Shown in pieces: positions 1 through 10,651 of a DNA stretch of 64,000 nt. The stretch comes from Streptomyces fulvoviolaceus. GTDB lineage: Bacteria; Actinomycetota; Actinomycetes; Streptomycetales; Streptomycetaceae. The notes below the pieces were generated by a model. That model saw nothing but the letters and a program-made list of their open reading frames with translations, ran no database searches and was not told where the DNA came from. The stretch's first letter is position 1. Every line of letters begins with the position of its first letter. Position numbers and translations under genes: made by a program. The stretch covers positions 124,001 to 188,000 of the forward strand of contig NZ_JOEY01000016.1 of NCBI RefSeq assembly GCF_000718165.1, read 5' to 3'.

Positions 1-1
1 C

Positions 2-385
2 TTCTCCATCGACGACGTGGCCGCCGGCATCGTCACCAAGCTCATCCACCGCCACCCCCACGTCTTCGGCGACGAGACGGCGACGACCCCCGAGGAAGTC
101 AAGGAGCACTGGCTGCGCACCAAGGCGGTGGAGAAGCAACGGGAGTCGGTGACGGACGGCATCCCCATAGGCCAGCCCGGCCTGGCCCTCGCGGCGAAAC
201 TGGCCTCGCGGGTACGGACGGCGGGACTGGAGGTGCCGCTTCCGGCGGGGCAGGGCATCGGGTACGAACTGCTGGCCCTGGCGGTTCGGTCGGAGGCGGC
301 GGGGGTGGATCCGGAGGCGGCTCTGCGGGTTGCCGCGCGGGCCTATCGGGATGCCGTGCGGGCTGCTGAAGGGGTCGACGGTTAG
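2..385 (+). CDS. mazG: MazG nucleoside triphosphate pyrophosphohydrolase, C-terminal part (5' end outside window)
   Basis: The reading frame is already open at base 2 and stops at 385, so only the last 127 or so residues are present. The visible part has the MazG catalytic-domain tail (IDDVAAGIVTKLIHRHPHVFG, then a GD..TPEEVKEHWLRTKAVEK stretch), followed by a helical extension seen in actinobacterial MazG proteins. MazG enzymes hydrolyse (d)NTPs to the monophosphate and pyrophosphate and remove aberrant nucleotides. The next gene on the strand is an unrelated accessory NTPase, so no operon is implied downstream. The family call rests on the HRHPHVFG motif, which is very typical; the catalytic EXXE region lies upstream of the window. 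Confidence 0.85.
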   Translation, partial: FSIDDVAAGIVTKLIHRHPHVFGDETATTPEEVKEHWLRTKAVEKQRESVTDGIPIGQPGLALAAKLASRVRTAGLEVPLPAGQGIGYELLALAVRSEAAGVDPEAALRVAARAYRDAVRAAEGVDG

Positions 386-426
386 TACCGTTGCCCTTAC
401 GGGCGGTGCGAGGCGTGGGGGCTTGT

Positions 427-558
427 GTGGATGCGGAGTTGGAGGAACTCAGGGACGCACTGCTGGGTGAGGTCCGCAAGTCGCCGGACGCGGCGAGACG
501 GGTCGAGCGGTTGATGAAGCAGTCGGGTATCCCCGAATCGACCGGCGTCTGGAAGTAG
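427..558 (+). pseudogene. N-terminal piece of the following NTPase, cut off by an in-frame TAG
   Basis: A GTG at 427 opens a 43-codon frame beginning VDAELEELRDALLGEVRKS, the usual N-terminus of Streptomyces STAND-type NTPases (an effector-associated helical domain). It ends at a TAG at 556-558. The downstream protein starting at 580 is in exactly the same frame, and the 7 codons between the TAG and 580 read as normal sequence (PTEADKR). The two pieces therefore look like one ancestral gene interrupted by a single nonsense codon. It may be a recent inactivating mutation or a sequencing error; amber readthrough is less likely. The downstream part may still be translated from the GTG at 580. 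Confidence 0.6.
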
Positions 559-579
559 CCGACCGAGGCGGACAAGCGG

Positions 580-2469
580 GTGGGGCTGCTGGCGACCCTG
601 CGCAGGGACCACCCGGCGATCCTCTCCGAACTCCGAAGGATCGCCAGGAAGCCCCCGCCCGCGCGCAGTACGACCAACACCGTCCCCGGCGGAACCGCCC
701 AAAGCCCCCTCACCCGGGCTGACCGCATAGCCTCGGTCCCGGTCGGTGACCAAGTCGCCGGAGACCACCTCGACTTCCGCAACAGCACTTTCCACGACCG
801 GGTCGTCGGCGTGCAGCACAACCACTACGGCCCTGTCTCCGCCCCGGCGGAGTGGCGGCCGGTCGGTGAGGTGGGCGCCGTCGAGTTCGGCGTACGCCCG
901 ACCCGGCACGTGCCCGGGCTGCCCGACGTACCGCCGTATGTCACGCGGGACTGTGACGAGGACCTGCGCGCCAAGCTCGCCCACCACGGCCTGGTGCTGA
1001 TCCTGGGCGAGCGGTACGCGGGCAAGTCGTACACAGCGTGGCATGCGGTGCGGTCGTTGGCGGACCACCGGCTGTACGCGCCGGACCCCGGCGAGGACCT
1101 GCGCGACCTGGTCGCCGCGCTGAAGGGCAGGCCCGGGAAGTACGTCGTGTGGCTGGACGAGTTGACCGACCATCTCGGTGAAGGCGCCCTGGAACCACGG
1201 CTGTTGGGGCGGCTCACCAGCCACGGCGCGGTCGTTCTCGGCACGATGAGCCCCGACGAGTACTACCGCCGCCGTGCCGGGATCGCCCCCGGCGACCGGG
1301 TCGTCGCCATGGCCCGCACGGTGGAGCTGCCGCGCGAGTGGAGCGAGGCCGAACTGGCACGGCTGGCGGCACACGACGACGATCCGCGTGCCTACCCGGC
1401 ATACATGTGGAGCGGCAAGGAGGGCGCGGCCTCCTACTTCGCGATCGGGCACCTGCTGTTCGACGAGTGGAGACGCGCCGGAACACGACGGGAGCATCCG
1501 CGAGGGCGGTCGCTGGTGAGGGCCGCGGTCGATCTCGCCCGGTGCGGGGTCATGGGAGCGGTACGGGTCGACCTGCTCAGGGAGGTCCAGGAGCAGTACG
1601 GAACGGAGGAGCGCGAGTCGTTCGAGGACGCCCTCGCCTGGGCGACGGCACCGAAGTTCGGCGCCTCGGGACTGCTCGTGCAGGGTGACGAGGGCGGTAC
1701 CTGGCGGGCGTACGGGGCGCTCGTCGCGGAGGCGCTGAGGTCGGACGACCTGGAGCCGGTGCCGGACGCGGTGTGGTGGATGCTGCTGGACGCGACAGAG
1801 GGAGACGCGCTGAACCAAGACGCCGTCGTCAATGCGGCACGCACCGCGCTGCGACCTCGTATCGAAAGAGGGGAGGCGGAGGTGATGTTCCGCCTCGGCA
1901 TCTACATCGGCGGCGACGACGGCGAAGCACTGGCGCGCCGTGCGGCTGATGTGGGACACCAGCAGGCGGTGGAGTACATGGCGAGACGCCTGCTGAATCG
2001 GGGCGCCGAGGGCGACGCACTTCCTTATCTGGAGGCTGCCGCGAGCAGCGGCATCTCCTGGGCCGGGCTTGAGCTCGGGCGGATACACGGTGACCGTGCC
2101 GAGCACTGGCTACGGGAGGCCGCCAAGGCGGGGGACGTGGAAGCTGCGCGCCTGCTGGGAGAGCTGCTCATGGGCAAGGCGGGACACGAGAACCAGACAG
2201 GGGCCATGCACTGGTGCCTGACCGCATACGAGGCCGGAGACATCTCGGCGGCGGTCTTGCTCGGGAGGCAGCGCCAAGGTGACGGGGACGCGGAGTCAGC
2301 CGAGATGTGGTACCGGCGTGCCTCCGACGCCGGGGACATGCAGGGCATGCACTACCTCGGGGTCCTGCTCCAGTTGAGGGGCGGCGAGAGTGCTAAGGAG
2401 GGGACGGAGCTGCGCCGCCGGGCTGCCGGGGACGACAAACCAAGGCCCGGACCCACCACAGCGGGTTGA
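580..2469 (+). CDS. STAND-like NTPase with C-terminal Sel1-type repeats (5' part separated by a nonsense codon)
   Basis: 629 residues from GTG 580. Near residues 55-85 is the segment GDHLDFRNSTFHDRVVGVQ, common ahead of the NTPase core in Streptomyces conflict-type NTPases. A Walker A (GERYAGKS, about residues 142-149) and a Walker B-like VVWLDEL (about 190) follow. The C-terminal 200 residues are repeats of the Sel1/TPR type (AARLLGELL, AAVLLGRQ, GMHYLGVLL), usually protein-binding. Such architectures are typical of signal-transducing or defence-associated NTPases, but no effector enzyme is visible here. Function is unknown. The true N-terminus is probably the fragment at 427-558, so the gene may be non-functional in this strain. 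Confidence 0.6.
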   Translation: MGLLATLRRDHPAILSELRRIARKPPPARSTTNTVPGGTAQSPLTRADRIASVPVGDQVAGDHLDFRNSTFHDRVVGVQHNHYGPVSAPAEWRPVGEVGAVEFGVRPTRHVPGLPDVPPYVTRDCDEDLRAKLAHHGLVLILGERYAGKSYTAWHAVRSLADHRLYAPDPGEDLRDLVAALKGRPGKYVVWLDELTDHLGEGALEPRLLGRLTSHGAVVLGTMSPDEYYRRRAGIAPGDRVVAMARTVELPREWSEAELARLAAHDDDPRAYPAYMWSGKEGAASYFAIGHLLFDEWRRAGTRREHPRGRSLVRAAVDLARCGVMGAVRVDLLREVQEQYGTEERESFEDALAWATAPKFGASGLLVQGDEGGTWRAYGALVAEALRSDDLEPVPDAVWWMLLDATEGDALNQDAVVNAARTALRPRIERGEAEVMFRLGIYIGGDDGEALARRAADVGHQQAVEYMARRLLNRGAEGDALPYLEAAASSGISWAGLELGRIHGDRAEHWLREAAKAGDVEAARLLGELLMGKAGHENQTGAMHWCLTAYEAGDISAAVLLGRQRQGDGDAESAEMWYRRASDAGDMQGMHYLGVLLQLRGGESAKEGTELRRRAAGDDKPRPGPTTAG

Positions 2470-2590
2470 AGGCCCCCACGCCGTACATACGAAGCCGGAG
2501 CCCCAAGGCGGGCCCGCAACCACAGCCCCGCACTGCGGATACCGTCAAGGAGTAGCCAACCAGGCCCACTCCACGACCCCGCCTCCCGCC

Positions 2591-2776
2591 CCCGAACTCC
2601 TCACCTGAGAGTTCGCCACCAACCCCTGCCCCGCCTACGCCTGACTCCGCGAGCACGCGCCCGTGCACTGGGCCAAGCTCCCCAGCGGTGTGGAGGCCTG
2701 GCTGGTCGCCCGTTACGTCGACGCCAAGCAGGCCCATGGCGAGAAGCGCGAGCCGCGGGATCCCGTCAAGGAGTGA
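2591..2776 (+). pseudogene. Decayed duplicate of a cytochrome P450 N-terminus, inverted relative to the intact gene
   Basis: Translation from 2591 gives PELLT*EFATNPCPAYA*LREHAPVHW, then LPSGVEAWLVARYVDAKQA. This is nearly identical to residues 8-56 of the P450 encoded on the opposite strand at 2766-4037. Both stops (TGA at 2606-2608 and 2642-2644) fall where the intact protein has Trp, so each is a TGG-to-TGA change. The similarity ends near 2733, after which the frame runs to TGA at 2774. An imperfect direct repeat (core CCGTCAAGGAGT at 2542-2553 and 2763-2774) flanks the fragment; the right copy overlaps the 3' end of the intact P450 gene. It appears to be a remnant of a duplication, not a functional gene. 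Confidence 0.8.
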
Positions 2777-4037
2777 CCTGTCGGTCGGCGGTGAACTCCA
2801 CAGGGAGGTTCCGTAGTCCACGCATGATCAGTCCGCCTCGCCAGCGCAAGTCCGTGGGAGCAGCGGCAAGTTGGAGATCGGGGAGACGGCGCAGCAAGGT
2901 GGCCAGTGCGGTGCGGCCTTCGAGACGGGCGAGTGGGGCGCCGATGCAGTAGTGGATGCCATGTCCGTAGCCGAGGTGTTGGTTGTCCCTGCGGGAGAGG
3001 TCGAGTGTGTCCGGCTCGTCGAAACGGGCGGGATCACGGTCGGCGGCGGCGAGGACCACGAGTACGGGATCACCGGAAGTGATGTGTTGTTCGCCGATTT
3101 CGAGGGGCTCGGTCGCGTAGCGCCAGGTGGCCAGTTCGACAGGGCCGTCGTATCGGAGGAGCTCTTCGATGCCGGTGTCGAGCAGTTCCTGTTCGCCACG
3201 TTCGATCGACTTCTGTAGTTGCGCCCGCTGTTTTGGATTGCGCAGCAGCGCGTACGTGCCGTTGCCGATCAAGTTGATAACAGTCTCAAAACCAGCGAAC
3301 AAAAGCACGAAACACATGGCCGCGGCCTCGTTCTCGGTGAGGTGCTCGCCGTGGTCGGAGGCGCGGATGAGCCCGGAGATCAGGTCTTCGCCTGGGCCGG
3401 GAGTGTCCGGGAGTGCCTCCCGTTTGCGGTGGATCAGCTCGGCGAGATAGCCGCGCATCTTCTTCACGGACCGCGCGACACCGCCCCTCGGCCCTCCCTG
3501 GTGCCGGATCATCATCCCCGCCCAGTCCCGGAAGTCGTCCTGGTCCTCGCGGGGGACGCCGAGCAGGTCGCAGATGGCGTAGATGGGGAGGGGGAACGCG
3601 AACTCGTGAATGAGGTCGGCACTTCCGGTCTGCGCGAACTGGTCGATGAGGTGGTCGGTCAGCTCTTGGACCCGGGGCGCGAATTCGGCCACGCGGCGGG
3701 GTGTGAACGCCTTGGAGACGAGCCGACGGAGTCGCGTGTGGTCAGGTGGGTCGATGTTGAGCAGGTGGGTCATGAGGTTGGCGCTGCGCTCTCCGGGGAT
3801 GCCCGTCTTGCTCTTGCCGCGGGCGTCTTCGGAATGGTGCACGGGGTTCTTGGAGAGCCGCTGGTCGGCGAGTGCCTGCTTGGCGTCTGCGTACCGGGTG
3901 ACCAACCAGGCCTCCACCCCGCTGGGGAGCGTGGTGCGGTGCACGGGCGAATGCTCGCGGAGCCACGCGTAGGCGGGGTAGGGGTCGGTGGCGAACTCCC
4001 AGGTGAAGAGTTCGGGTTCGCTATGTGGGGCGTTCAC
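2766..4037 (-). CDS. Cytochrome P450 (CYP107-like)
   Basis: 423 residues, the usual size of a soluble bacterial P450 monooxygenase. Landmarks are the I-helix oxygen-binding motif FAGFET (about residue 250), the K-helix region EELLRYDGP, and the haem-ligand loop GYGHGIHYCIGAPLAR with the proximal Cys near residue 360. The N-terminal half has the helix-C motif DPPDHTRLRRLVSKAFTPRRV. Such enzymes insert one oxygen from O2 into a small substrate, using electrons from a ferredoxin and its reductase; neither partner is encoded nearby. The position beside the rpf genes matches my recollection of CYP107P1 (SCO3099) in S. coelicolor. Start is ATG 4037. The substrate is not predictable. Confidence 0.93.
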   Translation of the reverse strand: MNAPHSEPELFTWEFATDPYPAYAWLREHSPVHRTTLPSGVEAWLVTRYADAKQALADQRLSKNPVHHSEDARGKSKTGIPGERSANLMTHLLNIDPPDHTRLRRLVSKAFTPRRVAEFAPRVQELTDHLIDQFAQTGSADLIHEFAFPLPIYAICDLLGVPREDQDDFRDWAGMMIRHQGGPRGGVARSVKKMRGYLAELIHRKREALPDTPGPGEDLISGLIRASDHGEHLTENEAAAMCFVLLFAGFETVINLIGNGTYALLRNPKQRAQLQKSIERGEQELLDTGIEELLRYDGPVELATWRYATEPLEIGEQHITSGDPVLVVLAAADRDPARFDEPDTLDLSRRDNQHLGYGHGIHYCIGAPLARLEGRTALATLLRRLPDLQLAAAPTDLRWRGGLIMRGLRNLPVEFTADRQVTP

Positions 4038-4087
4038 GCGATGACGGTACCGGGAGCCGTGTTGCGTGGATGAGGACGCCGAACCGT

Positions 4088-4116
4088 TCTGTGCAATTCC
4101 CCTTCAACTGCACAGA
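4088..4116. promoter_or_regulatory. Inverted repeat between the P450 and recombinase genes
   Basis: Arms TCTGTGCA (4088-4095) and TGCACAGA (4109-4116) are perfect, with 13 nt between them. The pairing extends inward by AAT/AAC with one mismatch. It lies 51 bp upstream of the P450 start on the minus strand and about 120 bp upstream of the recombinase, so it could be an operator for either gene or part of a recombination site. Confidence 0.4.
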
Positions 4117-4238
4117 GCGGCAGGTAAAGTTCCCCAAACGGCACCGGCCCCTGAGCACTTGTAGCAGCGCAAAGGAGCCGGAACCTTCCCGGCGGTGCTC
4201 GAACACCCCGGGGACGGAACAGTCTCGGAGGACTGAAC

Positions 4239-6185
4239 ATGCCCATTGTGGCACGCCCATGCCTTGCCGCCCCGGCGTCCGTAGTCGTCGCCAAGTACGC
4301 ACGCGTTTCCACCCTCGGCCAGCTCGACGGCTTCGGGCTCGAAGACCAGGACAAGGTCTCCAACGGATGGCTCGACCGACATCCTGAAGTCACCCTCTAC
4401 GGCTCCTACGTGGACGAAGCCGTGTCCGGGACTCTGGAGAGCCGCCCCGAGATGGACCGTCTCGTCGCTGACGCGCACCAACAGCGCTTCAACCGCATCC
4501 TCGTCCCCAAGGTCGACCGCATCGGGCGTACAGCCCGAGCCGCCTACCAGTGGGCCTGGAACATGGCTGACATCGGCATTTACTTCATCTCGGTCACCGA
4601 AGGCATCGACACCAGCACCGAAGAGGGCTGGCAGCAGTTCATGAGGTACGTCACCTTCTCCGAGATGGACTGGCTACGCATCAAGGAGCGCACCGTCGCA
4701 GGCCGAGAGCTGAAGATCAGCTACGGCGGCTGGCCCGGTGGCTCGGCTCCCTACGGCTACAGGATCGAGAAGGACACCAAGGAAGTCGACGGACGCCGTA
4801 AACGCTTGTCGGTCCTTGTTACCGACGCTCACGAGGCCATGGTCCTCGCCGTCGCCGCGGAATTTATCGTCGACCAGGGCATGAACCTCACGGAGGCTTG
4901 TGAGGAACTCAACAACCGCAAGCTCTTCGCCCGCAGCGGTGTCCCCTGGAGCGTCGGCAACCTCCGCAACCGCCTCCACGGCGAAACCATTCACGACGGT
5001 TACGTGGTCTACCGAAAGACCGATCGCGGCAACGGGAAGAACGCCACCCTTCGTTGCGCCGACGGCACCCCCGTCCACGGTGACCAGGTCAGAATCGGCG
5101 TCCCGCCCATCTTCTCCGAGGAGCGGGCCGCACAGCTAATGGCTGCTCTGAAGGATCTCGGCTTCCGGAACGGTCGGCGCGGCAATGGCGTCTACCCCCT
5201 CACCGGACGGATTCACGGCACGTGCGGCGAGGTGTACACGGGAGCCGGTAGGGGCGCTGAACGGTCGTACCGCTGCAAGGGAGGTCTCAAGGATCCCTCG
5301 TGCCGCGAGCCCGTCTTTGAGGCGGATGACATCGAGGGCGCCGTCTGGGAGGAGCTGGCCGGGCTTCTCGATGCCGAAGGGCATCCACGGGACCTGGTGG
5401 CTGCCGAACGAGTGGGCAGCCTCCCCGGAGGCAAGGAGAAGTACGAGAAGCGCGTCGCCGAGTTCACGGCCAGAATCGCCGAACAGGAGCACCTGATCGA
5501 GGTGCGTATTCCCGAGTACGTACGCGCCGGCGTCGACCCGGCGATGCTCAAGGCCTCCATCACGGCACTTGAGGCCGAACTGGCGGAATTTCGGGAGCAA
5601 CGCAAGTTCGCCCAGCAGTGGTTGGAGGCGTACAGCGAGCACGAACGCCGGGAGCGCGATCTCGTCGGCATCGCGACCAGTGCCAAGGAGCGGCTGGAGA
5701 ACCTGACGCTGGAGGAGCGCAGGAAGGTCTTCGACATGTTCGACGTGAAGGTCGTCATCGGCGATGCGACCATCCTCGGCAAGCCCGGCGGAAGGTGTGC
5801 TGTCAGCGAGTGGCACTGGACGACCGGCACGAAGGTGCCACCGGACCCTGACGACGAGCAGTGGGAGAAGGTGCTGGAGGTGCTGCGGCCGTACTTCACC
5901 AAGCGTCACTTCACGAGTAAGTACGACATCCGTCTCCAGTTCGAGGGGATGCTCCACCGGCTTCGCCATGGCCTCTCCTGGGGTGACATGCCCCTTATTT
6001 GGGGACCCGTCGACCCGATTCGTGAGCGGCAACTTTCCTGGTGGAAAAAGGGCGCATGGCCGGAGGTCATGAAGAGTCTGGATGCCGACACCGCTGGAGT
6101 CGATGCGTACAGGCGGCCGTCCCTGCCGCCGCTCGCGGTGACGGCTCAGCTCAGGGCCGGCCTGCTCGCGGACGTCCGCGAGTGA
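4239..6185 (+). CDS. Large serine recombinase with a transposase-like C-terminal domain
   Basis: 648 residues from ATG 4239, behind a GGAGG ribosome site. The N-terminal resolvase domain has the nucleophile in YARVSTLGQ (Ser24) and the VDRIGRTAR motif. It is followed by a recombinase domain (GGSAPYGYRI...), a Cys-containing zinc-ribbon segment (TGRIHGTCG...YRCKGG...SCREPVFEADDIE) and a coiled coil (about residues 405-500). This is the integrase/excisionase layout of phage and ICE recombinases. The last 110 residues (DDEQWEKVLEVLRPYF...MLHRLRHGLSWGDMPLIWGP...WWKKGAW) resemble the DUF4096 N-terminus of IS5-family transposases, an unusual addition. No other phage or ICE genes are adjacent, so it is either a stand-alone element or the remnant of one. 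No att repeats were found. Confidence 0.88.
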   Translation: MPIVARPCLAAPASVVVAKYARVSTLGQLDGFGLEDQDKVSNGWLDRHPEVTLYGSYVDEAVSGTLESRPEMDRLVADAHQQRFNRILVPKVDRIGRTARAAYQWAWNMADIGIYFISVTEGIDTSTEEGWQQFMRYVTFSEMDWLRIKERTVAGRELKISYGGWPGGSAPYGYRIEKDTKEVDGRRKRLSVLVTDAHEAMVLAVAAEFIVDQGMNLTEACEELNNRKLFARSGVPWSVGNLRNRLHGETIHDGYVVYRKTDRGNGKNATLRCADGTPVHGDQVRIGVPPIFSEERAAQLMAALKDLGFRNGRRGNGVYPLTGRIHGTCGEVYTGAGRGAERSYRCKGGLKDPSCREPVFEADDIEGAVWEELAGLLDAEGHPRDLVAAERVGSLPGGKEKYEKRVAEFTARIAEQEHLIEVRIPEYVRAGVDPAMLKASITALEAELAEFREQRKFAQQWLEAYSEHERRERDLVGIATSAKERLENLTLEERRKVFDMFDVKVVIGDATILGKPGGRCAVSEWHWTTGTKVPPDPDDEQWEKVLEVLRPYFTKRHFTSKYDIRLQFEGMLHRLRHGLSWGDMPLIWGPVDPIRERQLSWWKKGAWPEVMKSLDADTAGVDAYRRPSLPPLAVTAQLRAGLLADVRE

Positions 6186-6254
6186 CCCCGCCCCAGCACC
6201 GCAAAGGTGACACGCACTCAACTCTGTGATCTTCACGTGATCTACGCGGCATTA

Positions 6255-6267
6255 ACTTGTGACAAGT
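6255..6267. promoter_or_regulatory. 13-bp palindrome upstream of the first rpf gene
   Basis: ACTTGT-g-ACAAGT is a perfect 6-bp inverted repeat about 120 bp upstream of the rpf start. A TTGTGA hexamer inside it, with TATACG 16 nt further on, could be a weak promoter. Spore-germination rpf genes are known to be regulated, but the regulator binding here cannot be named from sequence. Confidence 0.3.
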
Positions 6268-6384
6268 GATCGACTGCCTATACGTTCACGAACCAGCGTG
6301 ACGACCCGCATCACCCTGCATTGCCTCGCATCACTCCGCATCGCCCGTCGCGCTGGTCCTTGCTGTCTCGGGAAAGGCCCCCAC

Positions 6385-7371
6385 ATGCTCTCCGGGAACG
6401 GTCGTCACCGTCGCCCTCGTCAGGCCCCGGCTCTCCTCGTCGCGGCCGGCGTGACCGGATCCGCCATCGCGATCCCGCTGCTCGGTGCGACCGGGGCCAG
6501 CGCGGCCACCAGCACCACGTGGGACCAGGTCGCGAACTGCGAGAGCGGCGGCTCCTGGAGTGCGAACGACGGCAACGGCTACTACGGCGGGCTCCAGATG
6601 TCCCAGGCCAACTGGGAGAAGTACGGCGGCCTCGACTTCGCCGAGACCGCCGACCAGGCCAGCCGCAACCAGCAGATAGCCGTCGCCGAGAAGCTCCTCG
6701 CGGACCAGGGCATCGCCGCCTGGCCGACCTGCGGTCTGCTCGCCGGTCTCAGCAAGGACGACGCCTCGACCGACGTCGACACCGGTGTGGCGAGCGAGAC
6801 ACCCTCGACCTCGGCGTCCGACTCGTCTGGTTCATCCGGTTCGTCCGGTTCTTCGGGCTCGGCCGGCAAGTCCAATTCCTCCGATTCATCGGACTCTTCC
6901 GGCCTGCTCGACTCGGTGTCCGGCTCGTCCGCGGGGTCCTCCCCGTCGTCGTCCGCCTCCACTGGCGCTGACACCGACAAGCCGGTCAAGTCGGACAAGT
7001 CCAGCGCTGTCGACCCCGATGCGCAGCCTTCCGACAGCTCACCCACAGTGGTGACGAAGGGTGAGGAATCGGACAAGTCCTGGCAGGAGGGCGGCTCTTC
7101 CGCCCTGGTCGACATCGGCTCCCTCGGCTCCGGCAAGCACCGGGGCGGCAGCGCCGACGAGGATGCGGCCGACGACGGCGACACCGCCTCCAGTGGCCGT
7201 CACGCCGCCGACACCTACACGGTCCAGGAAGGCGACTCCCTCGCCTCCATCGCCGACTCCCTTGGCCTCGACGGCGGATGGCGCGCCCTCTATGCCGAGA
7301 ACAAGGCCCTCATCGGAGCCGACCCGAGCGATATCGCTCCCGGTCAGACCCTCGACACGGCGATTCGATAG
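6385..7371 (+). CDS. Resuscitation-promoting factor, Rpf domain plus LysM (RpfC-like)
   Basis: 328 residues from ATG 6385, chosen because GGAAAGG lies 7-8 nt upstream and a signal peptide follows at once (twin Arg, hydrophobic ALLVAAGVTGSAIAIPLL, ASA cleavage near residue 40). The Rpf/transglycosylase domain (WDQVANCESGGSW...[10 protein letters not shown]) contains the catalytic Glu in CESGG. A long Ser/Asp-rich linker leads to a C-terminal LysM domain (YTVQEGDSLASIADSLGLDGGWRALY) that should bind peptidoglycan. It is a secreted muralytic enzyme expected to help spore germination and growth. It sits directly upstream of a second rpf gene but has its own leader, so the two are probably separately transcribed. 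Confidence 0.93.
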   Translation: MLSGNGRHRRPRQAPALLVAAGVTGSAIAIPLLGATGASAATSTTWDQVANCESGGSWSANDGNGYYGGLQMSQANWEKYGGLDFAETADQASRNQQIAVAEKLLADQGIAAWPTCGLLAGLSKDDASTDVDTGVASETPSTSASDSSGSSGSSGSSGSAGKSNSSDSSDSSGLLDSVSGSSAGSSPSSSASTGADTDKPVKSDKSSAVDPDAQPSDSSPTVVTKGEESDKSWQEGGSSALVDIGSLGSGKHRGGSADEDAADDGDTASSGRHAADTYTVQEGDSLASIADSLGLDGGWRALYAENKALIGADPSDIAPGQTLDTAIR

Positions 7372-7540
7372 GGGCGGAACGTCCGGAAAAACACCGGGAG
7401 TTCACGTCACAATTCGCTCCGGAATGTCCGGTTTGGTGAAAGTGTGGGATGAGTCTCAGAAGCCCTGATCGTCTTTGAAATTCCGCCGATCGCCTGTCTA
7501 CGGTCATCACCGCTCGCCAACACGAGCCCCGTCTGCCGCA

Positions 7541-8444
<904 letters not shown>

Positions 8445-8491
8445 GGCCCAGCTGAACCACAGCGCCCTCACATCCGTGGTCCTCATACTGA

Positions 8492-10021
<1,530 letters not shown>

Positions 10022-10100
10022 GCCTTCCCGCGCGTCCGCTCTGCGGACCACGGGCACAGCAAGGGCTGAGCTCAGCAGGGTCAAGCCTTAGCCAGTCGTA

Positions 10101-10145
10101 CGTACGTCCCCGTACCCGGTCCCGTACCGTGTGCGGGGACGTACG
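10101..10145. terminator. Hairpin between eno and divIC, terminator without a T-tract
   Basis: CGTACGTCCCCG (10101-10112) and CGGGGACGTACG (10134-10145) are perfect complements around a 21-nt loop. There is no T run, as is common for Streptomyces. It ends 26 nt before the divIC start, so it could equally be a leader structure or a binding site for that gene. Confidence 0.5.
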
Positions 10146-10171
10146 CACGTGGAAGGGGAGGCGGAGAGCCG

Positions 10172-10648
10172 ATGGCCGTGAAGGACCGCGACCGTTTCTC
10201 CACCGCGACCAGGATCAAGCTGCTCGGCGAGCAGACCGCGGCCCGTGTCTACCGCTCCCAGACCAAGCGGCAGGCCCGCCGCTCCCGGCTCACCGGCCGG
10301 GCCGCGCTCCTCGCTCTGGTCCTGTGCACGCTGGTGGTGGCGCTGGCCTATCCCATAAGGCAGTACGTGTCCCAGCGCGCCGAGATCGCCGACCTCCAGC
10401 AGGAGCAGGAGCAGGCCAGGCAGCGGGTCGAGCAGCTGCGCGACCTCAAGGCGCGGTGGAAGGACGACGCGTACGCGGAGCAGCAGATCCGGCAGCGGCT
10501 GCATTATGTGATGCCGGGGGAGACGGGTTTCATCGTCGTCGACCCGGACGCCGCCAAGCAGTCCCGCGCCGACCTCGGGACGGCAGACCGCCCCTGGTAC
10601 GCGAACGTCTGGGACGGCGTCGACAAGTCCGACGCCTCCGACCGATGA
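10172..10648 (+). CDS. divIC: Septum formation initiator DivIC/FtsB
   Basis: 158 residues from ATG 10172, behind GGAAGGGGAGGCGG. A basic cytoplasmic N-terminus (about 45 residues) leads to one transmembrane helix (ALLALVLCTLVVALAYPIR), a leucine-zipper-like coiled coil (YVSQRAEIADLQQEQEQARQRVEQL) and the DivIC/FtsB C-terminal motif (RLHYVMPGETGFIVVD). DivIC forms a complex with FtsL and FtsQ at the division site; in Streptomyces it supports sporulation septa. The gene lies between eno and a DUF501 gene, the usual actinobacterial order. Confidence 0.92.
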   Translation: MAVKDRDRFSTATRIKLLGEQTAARVYRSQTKRQARRSRLTGRAALLALVLCTLVVALAYPIRQYVSQRAEIADLQQEQEQARQRVEQLRDLKARWKDDAYAEQQIRQRLHYVMPGETGFIVVDPDAAKQSRADLGTADRPWYANVWDGVDKSDASDR

Positions 10649-10651
10649 CGG

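Noticed and set aside
397..2106. Open frame of 569 codons on the minus strand opposite the NTPase
   Set aside because: Composition is that of a shadow frame in GC-rich DNA (Arg/Pro/Val/Gln-rich, no domain); the plus-strand gene has recognisable motifs.
4239..6185. Prophage or ICE around the serine recombinase
   Set aside because: No structural, replication or transfer genes and no direct repeats were found on either side.
6220..6250. Crp-type site GTG...CAC (GTGATCTTCAC) upstream of the first rpf gene
   Set aside because: The spacing does not match the Streptomyces Crp consensus.
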